Source: PALSA-1003 sp963741315 (GTDB lineage Bacteria > Pseudomonadota > Gammaproteobacteria > Burkholderiales > Casimicrobiaceae). From it: a DNA stretch of 64,000 nt. The notes under the pieces were generated by a model. The model saw only the letters and a list, made by a program, of their open reading frames with translations, was not told the origin of the DNA and did not search any database. The translations under genes were made by a program, and so were the position numbers. The stretch spans positions 1-64,000 of the forward strand of contig CAVUHK010000004.1 in assembly GCA_963741315.1 (NCBI GenBank), in the 5' to 3' direction. Positions 29,306 to 39,202 of this stretch are shown here, in pieces (position 1 is the stretch's first letter; the number at the start of each line of letters is the position of its first letter).

Positions 29306-30561
29306 TCACGTACATCGCTTTGCCACAACGCCCTTGATCTTCTCCCGCAACGGACTACCTTCGCCAATGTACTTTTCCGATATCGCCGCAATCTCATCAA
29401 TATCACGCTTAACTGGCATCGCCGAGAATTGCTTCTGCGTATCGTATTCCAATGTTCTCTGCAGGCTAGCCATCTTGTGCGAATGGGCATCGAGAAAGAC
29501 GCACGGCGCCCCCCCAAGGATGCAAAGATGGTGGCATGAAATCCGCCGGAGATGAATACACGCGCGTTCGTGAGAATCGTGCCGGCCATCATGATCGGCG
29601 TATTCCAGGGAACGATTCCGCATCCGCTCATTCGCGCCACCTCCTGAAGAAACTGATCTCCGGCGCAGTTCTGAGTCAGGTACACCGAGTGTCCAAGCTG
29701 ACGAACTCCTTCCAGGAGACCAAGGTAGTGCTCGACGGCCTGTTCCTGAAAGCCCGCTGCCCAGGAACTGCCACCGATGCAGATATAGGGACTGAGAAGT
29801 CCAGCTTGCCAAAATATTCACTCCTCTCCGGCGGAGGGATGACGAAGTCTCCATTCGGCGGGACCCAAGCACCAGATCGTTCATAAATCGGGAACCACGT
29901 GAACAGCACATCGGGGATGTACTCGGACTTTACTTCAGGCATTTCCCTCTGTACATACTCCAGCGACTCGGGATCGCGCACCAAAACGGCGTCGCACTTC
30001 GCAAGAGTCCTCCGGGCTAACTCGAGATCTCTGATTCCGCCCCGTGAAGGGACAGTCCGAAACGATCCCTTTTACGTAGAAGACCTTCTTCTCTAGCCTA
30101 ACAGCAAGTTCGATCATGGCGAGGTAGACGAAGAAATCTCGCCGGAACGGAGTACTGAAGACGCCGCTGCCTTCGCCATTGATCACAACCAAATCGACTG
30201 CCGCGATCTAGCTGTAGATTTGCTCAAGCTCCGTATTTTGTGACTTGTAGCGAAAGAGGTTGTCTGCGCTTTTCGAGGGGTCGTTGGCGACAAAATCACG
30301 AGCTCCGAAGCGTTCTTCAATGCGGACATACCAATCAATCGGCTTCACCGCGTGTCGCATGCGGCGCAGAAATGGAAAATGCTTCAGGGGCAGCAATGTA
30401 CCGACCAGATCCCGCGTACCACTGCAATCACACACTGTGTCGCCGGCGATCACGCTTTCGACTTCGAACTTCCGTTCAAGGAGTTGGTGAAGCGCGATTG
30501 ATTGGCCGCGCCCTCCCCAATTCATCGCATCCCTGTGGTCCCCAACAAATAGAACTTTCAT
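29306..30561 (-). pseudogene. Polysaccharide pyruvyltransferase family, in-frame stop plus frameshifts
   Basis: Family that adds pyruvyl ketals to glycans, or a close relative. Start ATG 30561 (MKVLFVGDHRDAMNWGGRG). At 30208-30210 an in-frame TAG interrupts EQIYS / IAAVDLVVINGEGS; nothing is shifted there. One extra base in the GGGGCGG run near 30039-30045 leads to IRDLELARRTLAKCDAVLVR; the frame changes again near 29780-29800 to reach YICIGGSSWAAGFQEQAVEH and SVYLTQNCAGDQF; finally one G is missing from the run at 29511-29517, after which GAPCVFLDAHSHKMASLQ follows. Restored length about 417. RVFISGGFHATIFAS is the family's conserved C-terminal motif. Confidence 0.75.
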
Positions 30562-30577
30562 CGGCAATTTGGGTTGT

Positions 30578-32269
30578 TCAAATACCACTGCTGCCGTTTT
30601 CGCCGCTCTTGCGCCGCGCGAATACGGCTTCAAACTCGATAACATGTCCACTATTTCTATCGCGTTCGAGCGGAAATATCCCCGTGGGTTCGAAGCCGAG
30701 ATTGCGATAGAAGGCAAGGGCTTCGAGGTAGTCAGGCATACCTTCATACAAGTGTATGACCGAAAGTTCGGATTCCACGCCAACGACATGGCGCAACGAG
30801 TCAGCTGCTCCTCTTACCACGCTCAAGTCGTAGCCCTGCGTGTCCAACTTAAGAAAGACTCGTGGCTCTGCAAGGCCTTCGACGATCTGATCAAAGACCG
30901 TATCCAGGCGCTTCACGGCTACAACTTGAGAACTCTTGATATAGGAATTCTGCAGATGCTGGCTCATATTGATCGATGGAGCAAAGAAGGAACTTAGGTC
31001 GTCCGAAGCAAAGACATTGATAACTTTGTCCTCGTCTTCTTCACCCAGTGCGATGTTCATTGCACGCCACGAAGAATCACCCTGAAATCTCCTGCATAGC
31101 GCGTCGTAGCACTCAGTTACAGGTTCGATTGAGACTATTCGTCCGGTATATCCAGCGCGCCGTATCATGGACGCGAACTGCCCACGATTGGCACCTACGT
31201 CGATAACACAATTGACTTCAAGGTTCCGCATAAAACTGTTCAGGTGCCCCGCAAGGAAAACGAAAGGCGACTGGTCTTTTCTAACATCCAAGACCGCGTA
31301 GCCGAATTTCAAGGTGAAGGCTCGAAACGCTGTCCTAAGAGTCTTGAGGACGCCTCGGCGGGCGATAACCCCACGCATTTCCCTTCCGAAGGCTAGAGGA
31401 CTCGCTCTAAAAGACAAAGCGAGGCTCCTCGCGGCATTCGTGTATTCACTTCGACGCATCGACACCCGGCTCGCGCCGATGTGTGTACCTGCTAGGGCGT
31501 CCATCAGCAGCCGGCGGCGCTCGGGGCTCAAGCTATTCGAGTTCGCGAGCAGTGTCTCAAAAAGAAAAAAAGTCGCCTGGAGGTAAGAGGGCGTCTCTTT
31601 GTTGTGAATTCTTGTCAATCGAATGTTGTCTTCTGAATGCATTATTGTTCCGCACCCAGCTACAGCACATACCGGATAGAGTAGGCCCAACTTAAAGAAA
31701 AACAGCGTGTCCTCTCTTGTCCGGAGCTGCTCCGAAAGTCCTCCTAGTTCCAAATAGGCCTTACGGGCGACTACGCTCGCTTGCAGCATCATCGGCTGGA
31801 TGCGCAGGAACACCCAGTCACCAGCATCGCGCTTCAATTCCCACTCGCCCTCTGGTGCAAATTCGCAACGGCTCCAATATCGACCTCCACCTTCCTCCGC
31901 CGGCACCTGCAGATCAGCAAAGTAAAGGGCAGCGTCGCCTCTAGTCGCATGTATCGCTGAAACCATTCGTTTCAGGTGGTCAGGCAGCCAGTAGTCGTCG
32001 GAATCTAAAAATGCAATCCAATCGCTTTTGGCTACCTTTACTCCTTGGTTACGCGCTGCAGATACTCCAGCGTTCGACTGGTAAGTCCATCTGATCCTTT
32101 CCCCATACGACTCAAGCATTTCTCGCGTATTGTCGACCGAACCGTCGTCAACGACGATGAGTTCGGCCGGCGCATATGCTTGATCGAGCGCACTGTCAAT
32201 CGCCCTGCGAAGTACATGACTACGGTTGTACGTCGGAATGACGACGCTTATCTCAATATTGTTTTGCAT
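30578..32269 (-). CDS. GT2 glycosyltransferase - FkbM methyltransferase fusion
   Basis: 563 residues. Residues 1-250 are a GT-A glycosyltransferase (SVVIPTYNRSHVLRRAIDS, VVDDGS, IAFLDSDDYW as the DxD-type site). Residues 340-555 are an FkbM-type SAM methyltransferase: VNCVIDVGANRGQFASMIR binds SAM, then SIEPVTECYDALC and VFLKLDTQGYDLSVVRGA. The frame is continuous with no sign of a lost stop, so this is a true fusion that could transfer a sugar and O-methylate it or the chain end. It precedes the broken pyruvyltransferase by 16 bases. Confidence 0.88.
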   Translation of the reverse strand: MQNNIEISVVIPTYNRSHVLRRAIDSALDQAYAPAELIVVDDGSVDNTREMLESYGERIRWTYQSNAGVSAARNQGVKVAKSDWIAFLDSDDYWLPDHLKRMVSAIHATRGDAALYFADLQVPAEEGGGRYWSRCEFAPEGEWELKRDAGDWVFLRIQPMMLQASVVARKAYLELGGLSEQLRTREDTLFFFKLGLLYPVCAVAGCGTIMHSEDNIRLTRIHNKETPSYLQATFFLFETLLANSNSLSPERRRLLMDALAGTHIGASRVSMRRSEYTNAARSLALSFRASPLAFGREMRGVIARRGVLKTLRTAFRAFTLKFGYAVLDVRKDQSPFVFLAGHLNSFMRNLEVNCVIDVGANRGQFASMIRRAGYTGRIVSIEPVTECYDALCRRFQGDSSWRAMNIALGEEDEDKVINVFASDDLSSFFAPSINMSQHLQNSYIKSSQVVAVKRLDTVFDQIVEGLAEPRVFLKLDTQGYDLSVVRGAADSLRHVVGVESELSVIHLYEGMPDYLEALAFYRNLGFEPTGIFPLERDRNSGHVIEFEAVFARRKSGENGSSGI

Positions 32270-32354
32270 GTTCTATCAGTGCATTTTCATTGCGACTGCG
32301 CTGCACCCGCTCCGTAGCGTCCGCAAAGCCGTCCCTATTGAAACGTATGCCGCG

Positions 32355-33940
32355 TCAGCGTTCAACATCCCGAATTGCCGAAATTAAGATGTACGTCGAA
32401 AGCCGGCGAGAATGGAGAAGCTCTCGATAAAACCCCATCTGCCCAAACACGCGCATGAGCATGATCCAATAGGCTCCAACATTACAATGCACGCCACAAT
32501 TAACCTTGGCAATGACGTTTGCCAGCTGTTATGGACAAACTGATCCCACAAACCCGTTCCAAGTGTCCCTGCGCTCAACCACGCTACAAGTTCGTCATAA
32601 CCAAGGACAGCGGTTGCGCCGGCAACTCCAGCAACAGCAGCCGAAATCAGTGGCTGTCTGGCGACTGCTAAGATGTCGCCAAGGGAAATCGACGTGTTCC
32701 GTACGCACCAAGCTACATGTGGAAGCACCCAAATAATCATTGCGACTGAAAAAGCCAATGCGACGCCGCTGGCCCCGTACGGAAGGCCGATGAGATAGGC
32801 CGAGATTGTCAGTGGAACGACTACCAAAGAGATTTTCAGAATGCGCTTTGCGAGTCCTTTGGCTAATAGCATCGATGCGAGTGGGTTAATCAATACCAGT
32901 ACCAAGAAAGCCGGGCTCAAGTTGCGCAGGATGACCGCTGCGTCAGTCCATTTCGGACCAAGCATCACCATGACTACATCGCCTGCGAATAGTCCGGAAG
33001 CAATGACAACTGGCACCGCGATTGCCAGCAGTAGCGAATATCCCTTGAGAAAGTAGTTCCTGAACCGACTAGCATCGTTCTGCAGCCGCGACAGAGCCGA
33101 GAATGTAATCCCGCCGACTACGGAAAGGAGACTATCCGAAGGAATATTCATCAATTGGTAGGCACGTCCATAAAATCCCAACGCTTCCGCCCCCCACATA
33201 CGGCCGAGAAGTACTTTGTCCGAGTTGTAGGCGACATACATCGCCAGAGAGTTAAGCGAAACAGCGCCGCCAAACCGAACCATCGAGCCAACCCCGGCGT
33301 TGCGGCGCGGCAGTCCCGGAATCCAAGCGACCACTAGCCAAACTCCGACCGCGTTAGTTACCGACGGAGCTATGGTCATTGCTACCAGCGCCCAGTATCC
33401 ATATCCGAGAATTGCCATAATGATGCCGACAAGAATGGCAACCAGTTGGGACAGGATTTCGATGACCGCCATAGCTCCGAATCGCATCTGGCGATGAAGT
33501 AGCGCTCCATGTTGAACCGCAACGCCATTGAACAGGAATCCGACTGCGAGAGCCGCGGCAATCCAAAGTAGACGCGGTTCGCCGTAAAACGCCACCAGTA
33601 GTGGGGAGGTCGCTAGAACAAGTCCCGAAAGCATGCCCGCCACCAGGACATTCAGCCAAAATAGTGTCGAGAGCTGATCGTTTGTGATTGCGGCGCTTTG
33701 GACGATCGCGGCGGACAGTCCGAAATCCTTGACTATGCTCAGGATCCCTACAACCGCGGTGACCATGGCCACAAGACCGAAGTCGCTAGGTTCCAACAGG
33801 CGCGCCAGAATCACTATGGATCCGACACGGAACAGGAGGTTCGATGCCTGCGCAAGAACCCTTGCCAACCCACCACGAAGGGACGCTTCTTTGAGGTCTT
33901 TCGCCGCGGGATCAGGGTTCGTTGCGTTCAACGAGGTCAC
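32355..33940 (-). pseudogene. Wzx-type polysaccharide flippase (MOP family), C-terminal frameshift
   Basis: Lipid-linked oligosaccharide flippase with about 12-14 membrane spans; the open frame is 32384-33940 (518 residues). RGGLARVLAQASNLLFRVGS is the usual first span, and NSLAMYVAYNSDKVLLGRMW is the TuaB/WzxC-type signature. The last 30 residues (EPIGSCSCACLGRW...) are not membrane-like. In the next frame the same DNA reads AYWIMLMRVFGQMGFYREL and stops at 32355-32357, which restores a natural end if one G is missing near 32474-32479. The loss is slight and the protein may still be largely complete if the base is a sequencing error. Confidence 0.8.
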
Positions 33941-34150
33941 CTCTTGTGAGGTAGCGAGCCCGGCGATGGAACCACGAACGCGATTTTCTCGGGGGCCACG
34001 CCTGGCGCAGTAGTCGGTCCTCCAGCGTAAGTGGAGAATATCGCCGCGTAAATATGAGACTAGCCGCCCGCTGCACTACGCCTGCATCGCCCTACCTTAG
34101 ATGCAGGCGTTGCGCATCGCGATGGTCGTCAAGGTGCTCTCGGCTCAGTT
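33941..34150 (-). other. Intergenic region between deacetylase and flippase
   Basis: About 210 bases between the end of the second deacetylase and the flippase start. It contains the perfect inverted repeat described separately at 34078-34110. A promoter for the flippase operon may lie here; none was clear. Confidence 0.4.
34078..34110 (-). terminator. Perfect 11-bp inverted repeat, possible terminator
   Basis: Arms ACGCCTGCATC (34078-34088) and GATGCAGGCGT (34100-34110) enclose an 11-base loop. It lies about 40 bases downstream of the deacetylase stop on the minus strand. There is no U-rich tail after the stem, so it is not a textbook Rho-independent terminator; a processed 3' end or protein-binding palindrome is equally possible. 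Confidence 0.4.
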
Positions 34151-35179
34151 CTAATTTCTAACAATTTTGTCACATCTTCGCAAGACTCGACCTATCTTCC
34201 TTGCATATTGATAGGCCACTATCTTCTCTGCTGATATCAACGGATTCTCTAGACTGAACCTTTGAATCATCCTTTCGAAACTATCATCTAGAATGCCTCG
34301 AGTACCGAAACAAAGATCAACCTCTTTAGCCGCAAATATACGAACAAAAAATTCTCTCGAGGCGCCTGCGTCGGTATACGGAAATGCGAATATTCCATAC
34401 GACAATCCAAATGCCGTCCTGATCGCCTTCACGCTCTCAATTGTCTGCGCAACCTGATCCTCCAATGGCAATGTCGAATACATTGGGTGATCCCTGCTAT
34501 GTGCCCCAACGCCAAACCCCCCCTCGAGCAGTTCGCGCACTTGTCCAGACGTAAGATAGGGTCTGCAAGTTCTCAGATAACAGTCAAAATCTACATCCAT
34601 CAGCGTCGCCAGGTCACCTAGGAGCTGCTGTTTATGGTAGCCAATGGCCATGAGCCCAGCGGTGATGTCGTCTTGAACGATTTCATTGTCTCGCAATATG
34701 TCCAGAATCTGCCGTCTCAATGCAATCGATCCACTTTGCCGAACGCGATCGACCAGCAGGCTTGCCTTGTGCTCGTGAGACAGTTTCTTGTTGTCAATGA
34801 AATCCGAGTTGAGAAAGAACAGCGCCGAGATCCGCTTTTCCAGGAGAATTGGCGCAACGATCTCATACATTTCCCGAAATCCATCGTCAAATGTGAGCAA
34901 GAAAGATTTCGGTGGGAGAGGTCGCCCGGTCCTGACACAAGTCAATATGTCATCAAGCTGAACTGGACAATACCTACTTAGGAGAAAATCGATATCTTTC
35001 CTGAACCCGTCTACATTTTTGTAGTTGTATAGATGCCTGACATGCACCGGATCGTCGTCACTGACCATGTGATAGTACGGCACAATGCATGCATTTTTCG
35101 AGAATACCGATGTCCAAGATGCCGGCAGGCGCGCAGCGACACTGGACACGATTCTGTACTTCATCGACGGCAAGGCCAT
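34151..35179 (-). CDS. Second NodB-type polysaccharide deacetylase
   Basis: CE4 family protein of 342 residues. CIVPYYHMVSDD is the N-terminal motif, FLLTFDDGFREMYE holds the Asp pair, VGAHSRDHPMYS the HxxxH metal site and FAFPYTDAG the third motif. Its sequence differs strongly from the deacetylase at 12.6-13.6 kb, so it is not a recent duplicate. It follows the O-antigen polymerase with three bases between stop and start, so the two are co-transcribed. Start may be ATG 35179 or ATG 35164. Confidence 0.85.
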   Translation of the reverse strand: MALPSMKYRIVSSVAARLPASWTSVFSKNACIVPYYHMVSDDDPVHVRHLYNYKNVDGFRKDIDFLLSRYCPVQLDDILTCVRTGRPLPPKSFLLTFDDGFREMYEIVAPILLEKRISALFFLNSDFIDNKKLSHEHKASLLVDRVRQSGSIALRRQILDILRDNEIVQDDITAGLMAIGYHKQQLLGDLATLMDVDFDCYLRTCRPYLTSGQVRELLEGGFGVGAHSRDHPMYSTLPLEDQVAQTIESVKAIRTAFGLSYGIFAFPYTDAGASREFFVRIFAAKEVDLCFGTRGILDDSFERMIQRFSLENPLISAEKIVAYQYARKIGRVLRRCDKIVRN

Positions 35180-35182
35180 GCT

Positions 35183-36535
35183 TCAGGTCTTCTTCCCTGG
35201 TGGTGGTGTCTTCTTGCTATTCCTGGAGCGAGCTGCAACAGAAGAGAGCAGAAAAAAGAACCATATGAGCGAGCTTCCTCTTAAAAAGCTGCTCTCTGTG
35301 AAGTTATGAATGCAAGTTATGATCAGAAAGACGAACCTGATGCTAGCGTATTCGAAATCATTGTAGAAATCTTGAATTACATTCTTATATCCTGAGTAAA
35401 TGGACAAAATAAGGAGTGCGAGACCGAGAAGCCCCGTTTGCAAGTAGACGTCAATGTACCCGTTATGTGCCTGGGTCGGGTACCAGATGAATTGCTTCCA
35501 AAGACCATGGGTGTTTCCAATCCAAAAGCCTCCAAAACCCGTCCCCAGAATGGGGTTCTCGCTTGCAAGCTTTAGCAGGGCTACCCAAAGGTCTGTCCTA
35601 CCTGTCAGCGTCGGATCTCGTCCAAAGGACTGCGAAATCACTACGTACAGCGAAGACCCCGATACCGCCTCAAATCCGTATTCGAGTAGAACGTAAGCCA
35701 GACACACAATTGCAGCCTTTTGCCACAGTCGCCGTGGGTCTGGCCGAAAGACTTGCAAGAACAATATGAGGACTAAACTCATGATGAACGCCAGCACCGA
35801 AGTTGCGCTACCCGCAGTTGACGAGCCGCGCAAAACCCAAAGTATCATCACCATTAGTGCAACATCGAACCATTTGATCTTCCGTCGACGCCAAGAATCC
35901 AGCAACGACAAGATCAATGGGATGCCGCAGACTAACGCGAGCGCGCCAAGCTCATTCTTGTGAGTCGTCACGCCCACCCACATAGTCTTCTCCCCGTCCT
36001 CTGTGTATGCAACGCCCAGGTGAGGGAAGTATTTTATGAAGACAATCGAGAGTGGCAAAAGAAGGATGCCACACCGCATGATCAGAACTTTGATAGCAGC
36101 TTGTGGATTTCTTTCCGTAACAACGATAAGCACCATCACAAGGTCACCTACCGCTCGAACCCATCTCTTAAGCGATATGTACTCATAATCGGACCATAGG
36201 ACGGTCACGCCGACATAGACACACAACGCAAACAGCCAGTGATTTCTCTTGAGTATGAATCGCCAATCCAACCGTCTGTTTATGAGAATAACGACTCCGA
36301 CTAGCAACAGCAGGCTAAATACTGCCCGATCAACCGGGCTACCGCTGACGAAATCGTAGTCGAGCTTTCCAAACGAGTCGGGGTTTATCCAATAGACGAT
36401 AGGCCTTGATGCTGCGATGAGCAGCCATATCTGCGGTATCCAAAGACCGACTGACACGTCCGCTCTCTTGCGCTGCGCAAAGCGAAACGCAAGGCCAACA
36501 AAGGCAACATAGATCGAAAGGGAGAGAGCCTGCAT
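35183..36535 (-). CDS. O-antigen ligase/polymerase family protein (Wzy_C)
   Basis: 450-residue membrane protein with about 12 spans. The Wzy_C/O-antigen ligase core is clear: LTGRTDLWVALL, ENPILGTGFGGFW and the periplasmic-loop signature TQAHNGYIDVYLQTGLLG. It would either polymerise repeat units (Wzy) or ligate the glycan to lipid A core or protein (WaaL/PglL). The location with a Wzx-type flippase argues for a polymerase; the family also contains ligases and sequence alone does not separate them. Confidence 0.85.
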   Translation of the reverse strand: MQALSLSIYVAFVGLAFRFAQRKRADVSVGLWIPQIWLLIAASRPIVYWINPDSFGKLDYDFVSGSPVDRAVFSLLLLVGVVILINRRLDWRFILKRNHWLFALCVYVGVTVLWSDYEYISLKRWVRAVGDLVMVLIVVTERNPQAAIKVLIMRCGILLLPLSIVFIKYFPHLGVAYTEDGEKTMWVGVTTHKNELGALALVCGIPLILSLLDSWRRRKIKWFDVALMVMILWVLRGSSTAGSATSVLAFIMSLVLILFLQVFRPDPRRLWQKAAIVCLAYVLLEYGFEAVSGSSLYVVISQSFGRDPTLTGRTDLWVALLKLASENPILGTGFGGFWIGNTHGLWKQFIWYPTQAHNGYIDVYLQTGLLGLALLILSIYSGYKNVIQDFYNDFEYASIRFVFLIITCIHNFTESSFLRGSSLIWFFFLLSSVAARSRNSKKTPPPGKKT

Positions 36536-36614
36536 ACACTCAATATGATTTGCTTCAGGTCAGCTTCCCAACGTCATTGAAATGCTTCGTGCGGGTGGCT
36601 ATGGTCATCCGACC

Positions 36615-37709
36615 CTACTCACCACGACGCGGGCGGCGGCGCAGGCGCCAATTCCACGCGGCTTTGTAACGCCCAATCGACTTCTTTATTCCCAGTGTCA
36701 TGATCTTGGCAAATTTGCTTCGATGCAATGTAAAGTTCCCAAGAAAGCAGACTTCGATACCGCTCTTCCCACTCAGGCCCGTCTTGAACGTATAGCCACC
36801 CGGATTGCTTTCCTTGTCTATTCCCCTCAGGTCAAACCAATGTACGCCGTCCATGTGCATCAATCTCAGCATTTCCCAATTAGCAAGGTATGAGGCGTGG
36901 TTTTCGAGTGCGCGGGTTGTTGTAGCGGCCAACATTTGAAGACCAGTATCACCAATTGCCGAACCGACTACGCACGCGTCAATGCTCCCTTCTTTGCCTA
37001 CTGCTATGACCTTAAGTTTGTGCTCCGTTGACAATCGTTGCTGTAGCAGCAACAGATCTTCCATACGAACATTTTCCTTGAATCCTTTTCTTTCGTGCAT
37101 TTCGTTGTAAACGCGGAGACACTTCGCCAATAGCTCATGGTCAGTATCGATCGTCACATCCAAGTGCTCCTGCCGCGCATGGCGCAAATATTGTCTCCAC
37201 CTTGGCCTAAGATTCTTCTCTAAGTCCTCTAGGGAAGTAGAGGTGTCGAGAACGAGCGTTCTCGGGTGCTCGTTGGCCGTCGTGAAACCCAGGCGAGTCA
37301 AGCAATTGGTGACTTTGTCTGCAGCATGCTCTCCGTCATGAATGAACGGATAAACGGTAAGCGAATATCTCCGTTGATCTACGTACTCTTTAACCAACGC
37401 TTTGATAAATAGCTCGAAGATGTCGCAATCCTCTGGAGCCCCCTTCGTTCTCCAGAGTGGGCCATAAACAAGGCTCGCGTGCTTGACCCCTGGAACACGA
37501 CTTGCGATCCGCATTTGTGCGGCTGCTACCGCTTTGCCACCTATTTTCAATATTGCATGACTCAGTTGCCTCTCGCCCCATGCCATCGCGCCATATTCCC
37601 AGGTTTGAAAGATCGTCGCATCAGCAAAATTGCCTAGTAGCGCATGCCATTGAGCTTTCGAGACCGAATCAGTCTCAAGCAGGACACCGGCTTTATCGCT
37701 CATGGACAT
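36615..37709 (-). CDS. FemAB/GNAT-type acyltransferase
   Basis: 364-residue protein of the FemAB-like (double GNAT) family. FADATIFQTWEYGAMAWGE at the N-terminus, LRPRWRQYLRHARQ in the middle and RLMHMDGVHWFDLRGIDKE near the end are typical. Members transfer amino acids from aminoacyl-tRNA to peptidoglycan or amino sugars, or act in exopolysaccharide loci with unknown substrates. Here an amino-acyl decoration of an amino sugar is a plausible role (inference). No membrane segment. Confidence 0.75.
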   Translation of the reverse strand: MSMSDKAGVLLETDSVSKAQWHALLGNFADATIFQTWEYGAMAWGERQLSHAILKIGGKAVAAAQMRIASRVPGVKHASLVYGPLWRTKGAPEDCDIFELFIKALVKEYVDQRRYSLTVYPFIHDGEHAADKVTNCLTRLGFTTANEHPRTLVLDTSTSLEDLEKNLRPRWRQYLRHARQEHLDVTIDTDHELLAKCLRVYNEMHERKGFKENVRMEDLLLLQQRLSTEHKLKVIAVGKEGSIDACVVGSAIGDTGLQMLAATTTRALENHASYLANWEMLRLMHMDGVHWFDLRGIDKESNPGGYTFKTGLSGKSGIEVCFLGNFTLHRSKFAKIMTLGIKKSIGRYKAAWNWRLRRRPRRGE

Positions 37710-37797
37710 GCCAAATGCCTCGCGATTGCACCAACGTCCTACCTATGTTTGAGTATTTGACATTCATAGCCATCAGAGCGAACTGCAGCGCCGCACT

Positions 37798-38403
37798 TCA
37801 TCGGAACACAAGAATTATTGACGGCTCGCCTTTCGGACAAATCTCCTCACGAACTGCAAATTCACTCTTTATGATCCCAACGATGCTCGAGTAACGGTCT
37901 CGATCACACATCCTGACGATCAGGAAGCCGTCGTCAAGCAAATACTCACCGAATCGCTTGAGTGCCTTCGAGATCCGCGATGTCGGCAGGTAAAAAAGCG
38001 ACTCTCGAAAAAGTATTATTGAATATTGTTTTTGTGGAACAAACGTCAACATGTCGCCGACAAAGTAAGCGTTTTGCCCACCACGGCCACTATTGTTTGA
38101 TCGTTCGATCGCCCTTTCAACCGCCTCTGGCGATACATCCACCCCGTCATAGTGACCATAGTGTCTGAGATCCAGTTCGTTACCTGTGTTACCTGCGCCA
38201 CATCCTAAATCCAGGATGTTCCGACCTCTGCAATATTTCGCTAAACAGTGATAGATAGGATCGTTGTCAGTGTGGTCGATATATTCCCAGCTCCCTTGCC
38301 TGAACTCTTCGTCCCAAATGCGTTGCTTGGTGGCAGTCGTGCCAAATTTTCTCAGGAACTTGTGCACCAGTCCCTTCCGTACTTTCCTAACAACCCAATT
38401 CAT
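37798..38403 (-). CDS. Class I SAM-dependent methyltransferase
   Basis: 201 residues. RNILDLGCGAGNTGNEL is the SAM-binding loop, YDGVDVSPEAVERA motif II, and YSIILFRESLFYLP motif IV. The length matches small methyltransferases in O-antigen clusters that methylate sugar hydroxyls or act in chain-end capping. The target cannot be read from sequence. Located between the FemAB-like gene and the YdjC-like deacetylase on the same strand. Confidence 0.85.
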   Translation of the reverse strand: MNWVVRKVRKGLVHKFLRKFGTTATKQRIWDEEFRQGSWEYIDHTDNDPIYHCLAKYCRGRNILDLGCGAGNTGNELDLRHYGHYDGVDVSPEAVERAIERSNNSGRGGQNAYFVGDMLTFVPQKQYSIILFRESLFYLPTSRISKALKRFGEYLLDDGFLIVRMCDRDRYSSIVGIIKSEFAVREEICPKGEPSIILVFR

Positions 38404-38425
38404 GATGTCGTGTGCCGCAATCTTT

Positions 38426-39199
38426 TTATGTAGTGAGCTGATTAGGCGCTAACGCTGCGCGATGTCGACTTAGTTCTGAGAACGTTCCACGCTGGACCTT
38501 CGTGAGAAACTCTGCGCACCTGTCGCTCATCAGGAAGCTGAACTCGTCCGTCCGTTCGGGGTGAACCATAAGCTCGATATCGTGATCCCGCGAGAGGTCA
38601 ATAATTCTCTCCAGAAACGACGGCTCTCGGTGTCTGCTTAGTGAGAAAAACATGTCTACACAGCGGTACTTTCGCAAAAGCCATAGATCTACGATTCGTC
38701 GATAGAGGCGATTTAGGTCGCTTTTCTCGCCTCGATCAAACGTAAAGCTCTTTCGAACCACTGCCCCATGACCGACATATTGGCCTAGCAGCATGTTCAA
38801 GCAGAGATGCGCGTGCCTATGTCCATCGAAATGGCTGGGATCTCGTCCAAACAGTCGACGGAACTCATCAATTTGTGCACTGCATACGTATTCAAACGCG
38901 GCGCTTAGCGTTGGATAAAACAACAAACTGCTGTGCTTGCTGCCTAATATGCATCGTGAAATGCGACGCTGATGGTCCTGAAGGGTTGCCGGCGCTCTGG
39001 GGCTATCGAATTGCGAGGTAAAATTCAGGTGGAGGCCGAGATCGATTCTACTTTCAAGAACCGCCGGCGCGGATTGCTCACAATCCTGCATGAAGACCAT
39101 CGCGCTTGTTGACGTGATCCTGCCGAGAGCGTGGCACTCAAGCGTACGAGTAGTAGCCAGGCGATTTTTGCCAAGATCGTCCGCGTTTATGATCACCAT
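38426..39199 (-). CDS. YdjC/ChbG-family carbohydrate deacetylase
   Basis: 257 residues. VIINADDLGKNRLATTRT carries the metal-binding Asp pair, DLGLHLNFTS the first histidine region and HFDGHRHAHLCLN the HxxH-type cluster; ELMVHPERTD ends the fold. ChbG removes an N-acetyl group from chitobiose and HpnK-type relatives act on glycolipids. With two NodB-type enzymes it is the third deacetylase in the island, pointing to free amino groups in the glycan or deacetylation of a lipid-linked GlcNAc. Confidence 0.85.
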   Translation of the reverse strand: MVIINADDLGKNRLATTRTLECHALGRITSTSAMVFMQDCEQSAPAVLESRIDLGLHLNFTSQFDSPRAPATLQDHQRRISRCILGSKHSSLLFYPTLSAAFEYVCSAQIDEFRRLFGRDPSHFDGHRHAHLCLNMLLGQYVGHGAVVRKSFTFDRGEKSDLNRLYRRIVDLWLLRKYRCVDMFFSLSRHREPSFLERIIDLSRDHDIELMVHPERTDEFSFLMSDRCAEFLTKVQRGTFSELSRHRAALAPNQLTT

Positions 39200-39202
39200 C
39201 TG

